The notes beneath the pieces were generated by a model. It worked only from the letters and a program-made list of their open reading frames with translations. It made no database searches and was not told the origin of the DNA. Shown one piece after another: positions 14,265 to 15,113 of a DNA stretch of 15,113 nt. Source of the DNA: Eutrophocola sp965662685 (GTDB lineage: Bacteria; Pseudomonadota; Gammaproteobacteria; Pseudomonadales; Pseudohongiellaceae); contig CBFIIQ010000055.1 in assembly GCA_965662685.1 (NCBI GenBank), forward strand, positions 1-15,113, given 5' to 3'. The position numbers and the translations under genes are program-made. Each line of letters starts with the position of its first letter. Position 1 is the first letter of the stretch.

Positions 14265-15113
14265 TCAAATACCCTTAGAGTCTGTTTCCCAATTGGGATT
14301 GTTGCAAAGCCTGCAATCGCCACCCTTGAACGTTTTGCCGGCTTCCTCGTCACCCTTGAACTGATACAGCAACCAGTCAGAGATGACATTGGCAAACTCA
14401 CCGCCGCCTGGATGGGGGTAGGTGGCTGAATGACCGGCATTTTCGCGAGCGCCTAAAAAGACAGGGACATGGTTGATTGCTTCAAAATTCTCGCGCGCGG
14501 TGTCGTACATAAAATCCACTTCGCCGCCGTTCAACAATAATATCGGACCATGTAAACCAGCCAGTTCAGAGGCATCGGATACGCCGGAGTTCAAGATGCC
14601 GACGCTATCCACGCGCGGATCCAGTCCGGCGACAGCTGCCATTCTGAAACCGCCGCAGGAAACCCCCATGGCTGAAATCTGTTCTAGATCAATTTTACCC
14701 TGGAGATGGGAGCCCTCACGGATGGCTTCCTGTTCTGCCCAGCTTATAGCATTGAGCATGTCTTCGGCAGTAGCACTGCGTCGTGCTTCTTCACCTTCTT
14801 CAGGCTCAACCGGCAAGGTCGCTATGGCGATAAAGCCATGAGAGGCAATAGTGGAAAGTATGCCGGCATAACTTCTGCCATCGATATTGCAGCCACCGGC
14901 GCCCCAGACTAACAGGGGCATTTTATCCCGGGTCGGAAACGCACCCAGATCAACCGGACGAAACACGATAAAGCCGGGATTATCAAAAGCCGCTTCCCGG
15001 GTAACCGCATAGGGTCCTGGCTCCGCCAGGGGAGCGCCTTCCAAAGGCAGGGTGCGCATGATCATCTCCATGGTGATGCCGGGAGGCTGGGCACTGGTGC
15101 AGCTACTGATCAA
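14265..15113 (-). CDS. Dienelactone-hydrolase-like alpha/beta hydrolase lipoprotein (5' end beyond right edge)
   Basis: The frame enters from the right edge and reads 282 codons to TGA at 14265. The first residues (LISSC) look like a lipobox, so only the start and most of the signal peptide are missing. The alpha/beta-hydrolase core shows the oxyanion-region strand LLVWGAGGCNIDG at 68-79, the nucleophile elbow GVSCGG with S152 at 150-155, a probable acid D200 in NGGEVDFM, and H228 in ENAGHSATYP. Two cysteines near the C-terminus (DCRLC, 267 and 270) may form a disulfide, as does C75 possibly with another. Family relatives act on dienelactones, esters or polysaccharide acetyl groups; substrate unknown. 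Probably periplasmic or outer-membrane anchored. It is the upstream partner of the small Cys-pair protein gene. The first codon of the window is a TTG, but I treat it as internal. Confidence 0.87.
   Translation of the reverse strand: MISSCTSAQPPGITMEMIMRTLPLEGAPLAEPGPYAVTREAAFDNPGFIVFRPVDLGAFPTRDKMPLLVWGAGGCNIDGRSYAGILSTIASHGFIAIATLPVEPEEGEEARRSATAEDMLNAISWAEQEAIREGSHLQGKIDLEQISAMGVSCGGFRMAAVAGLDPRVDSVGILNSGVSDASELAGLHGPILLLNGGEVDFMYDTARENFEAINHVPVFLGARENAGHSATYPHPGGGEFANVISDWLLYQFKGDEEAGKTFKGGDCRLCNNPNWETDSKGI

Overview
The window looks like chromosomal DNA of a gammaproteobacterium, probably a marine or aquatic heterotroph. The basis is a full-length proteobacterial-type glucose-6-phosphate isomerase, a DUF481 outer-membrane protein, many exported proteins and lipoproteins, a type IV prepilin-like protein, and two REP-like palindromes. 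I could not place it more precisely. There is no rRNA, CRISPR array, recognisable transposase or phage gene.

Layout, left to right. (1) Positions 1-4893 carry a same-strand (minus) run: a secreted class C beta-lactamase-fold serine hydrolase, a PLP aminotransferase, a small two-helix membrane protein, a compact cytoplasmic GH84 (O-GlcNAcase-type) glycosidase, and an FkbM-type methyltransferase that runs off the left edge. A candidate promoter whose -10 lies inside a perfect 12-bp palindrome precedes the hydrolase. (2) Positions 5095-6121 (minus) hold two tandem paralogous four-helix membrane proteins. (3) Positions 6347-8214 (plus) hold an SMP-30-like beta-propeller lipoprotein and a DUF481 outer-membrane protein, closed by a strong bidirectional terminator. 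(4) Positions 8321-10143 hold pgi (minus, GTG start), with a REP-like palindrome on each side. (5) Positions 10158-10510 hold the most unusual part: a 3 x 79-bp tandem array. Two of its units begin with the first 19 bases of the downstream tRNA-Thr(UGU) gene and resume a second tRNA segment, ending in the anticodon loop. Each unit also carries a copy of the -10 region. The intact tRNA and a rho-independent terminator follow. (6) Positions 10540-11568 (minus) encode a type IV prepilin-like protein with a proline-rich linker and a duplicated C-terminal module. (7) Positions 11691-15113 hold secreted proteins: an NTF2/SnoaL-like protein, a Cys-pair protein of unknown function, a Tat-exported RNase Z-like metallo-hydrolase on the plus strand, a small exported Cys-pair protein, and a dienelactone-hydrolase-like lipoprotein cut by the right edge.

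The genes do not form one obvious pathway. Themes are envelope and secreted functions, plus two local systems worth attention: the tRNA-Thr fragment array next to a pilin gene, and the two CX14C proteins that flank the metallo-hydrolase. Several starts were moved from the longest open frame to an internal codon with a Shine-Dalgarno sequence; the reasons are given in the entries.
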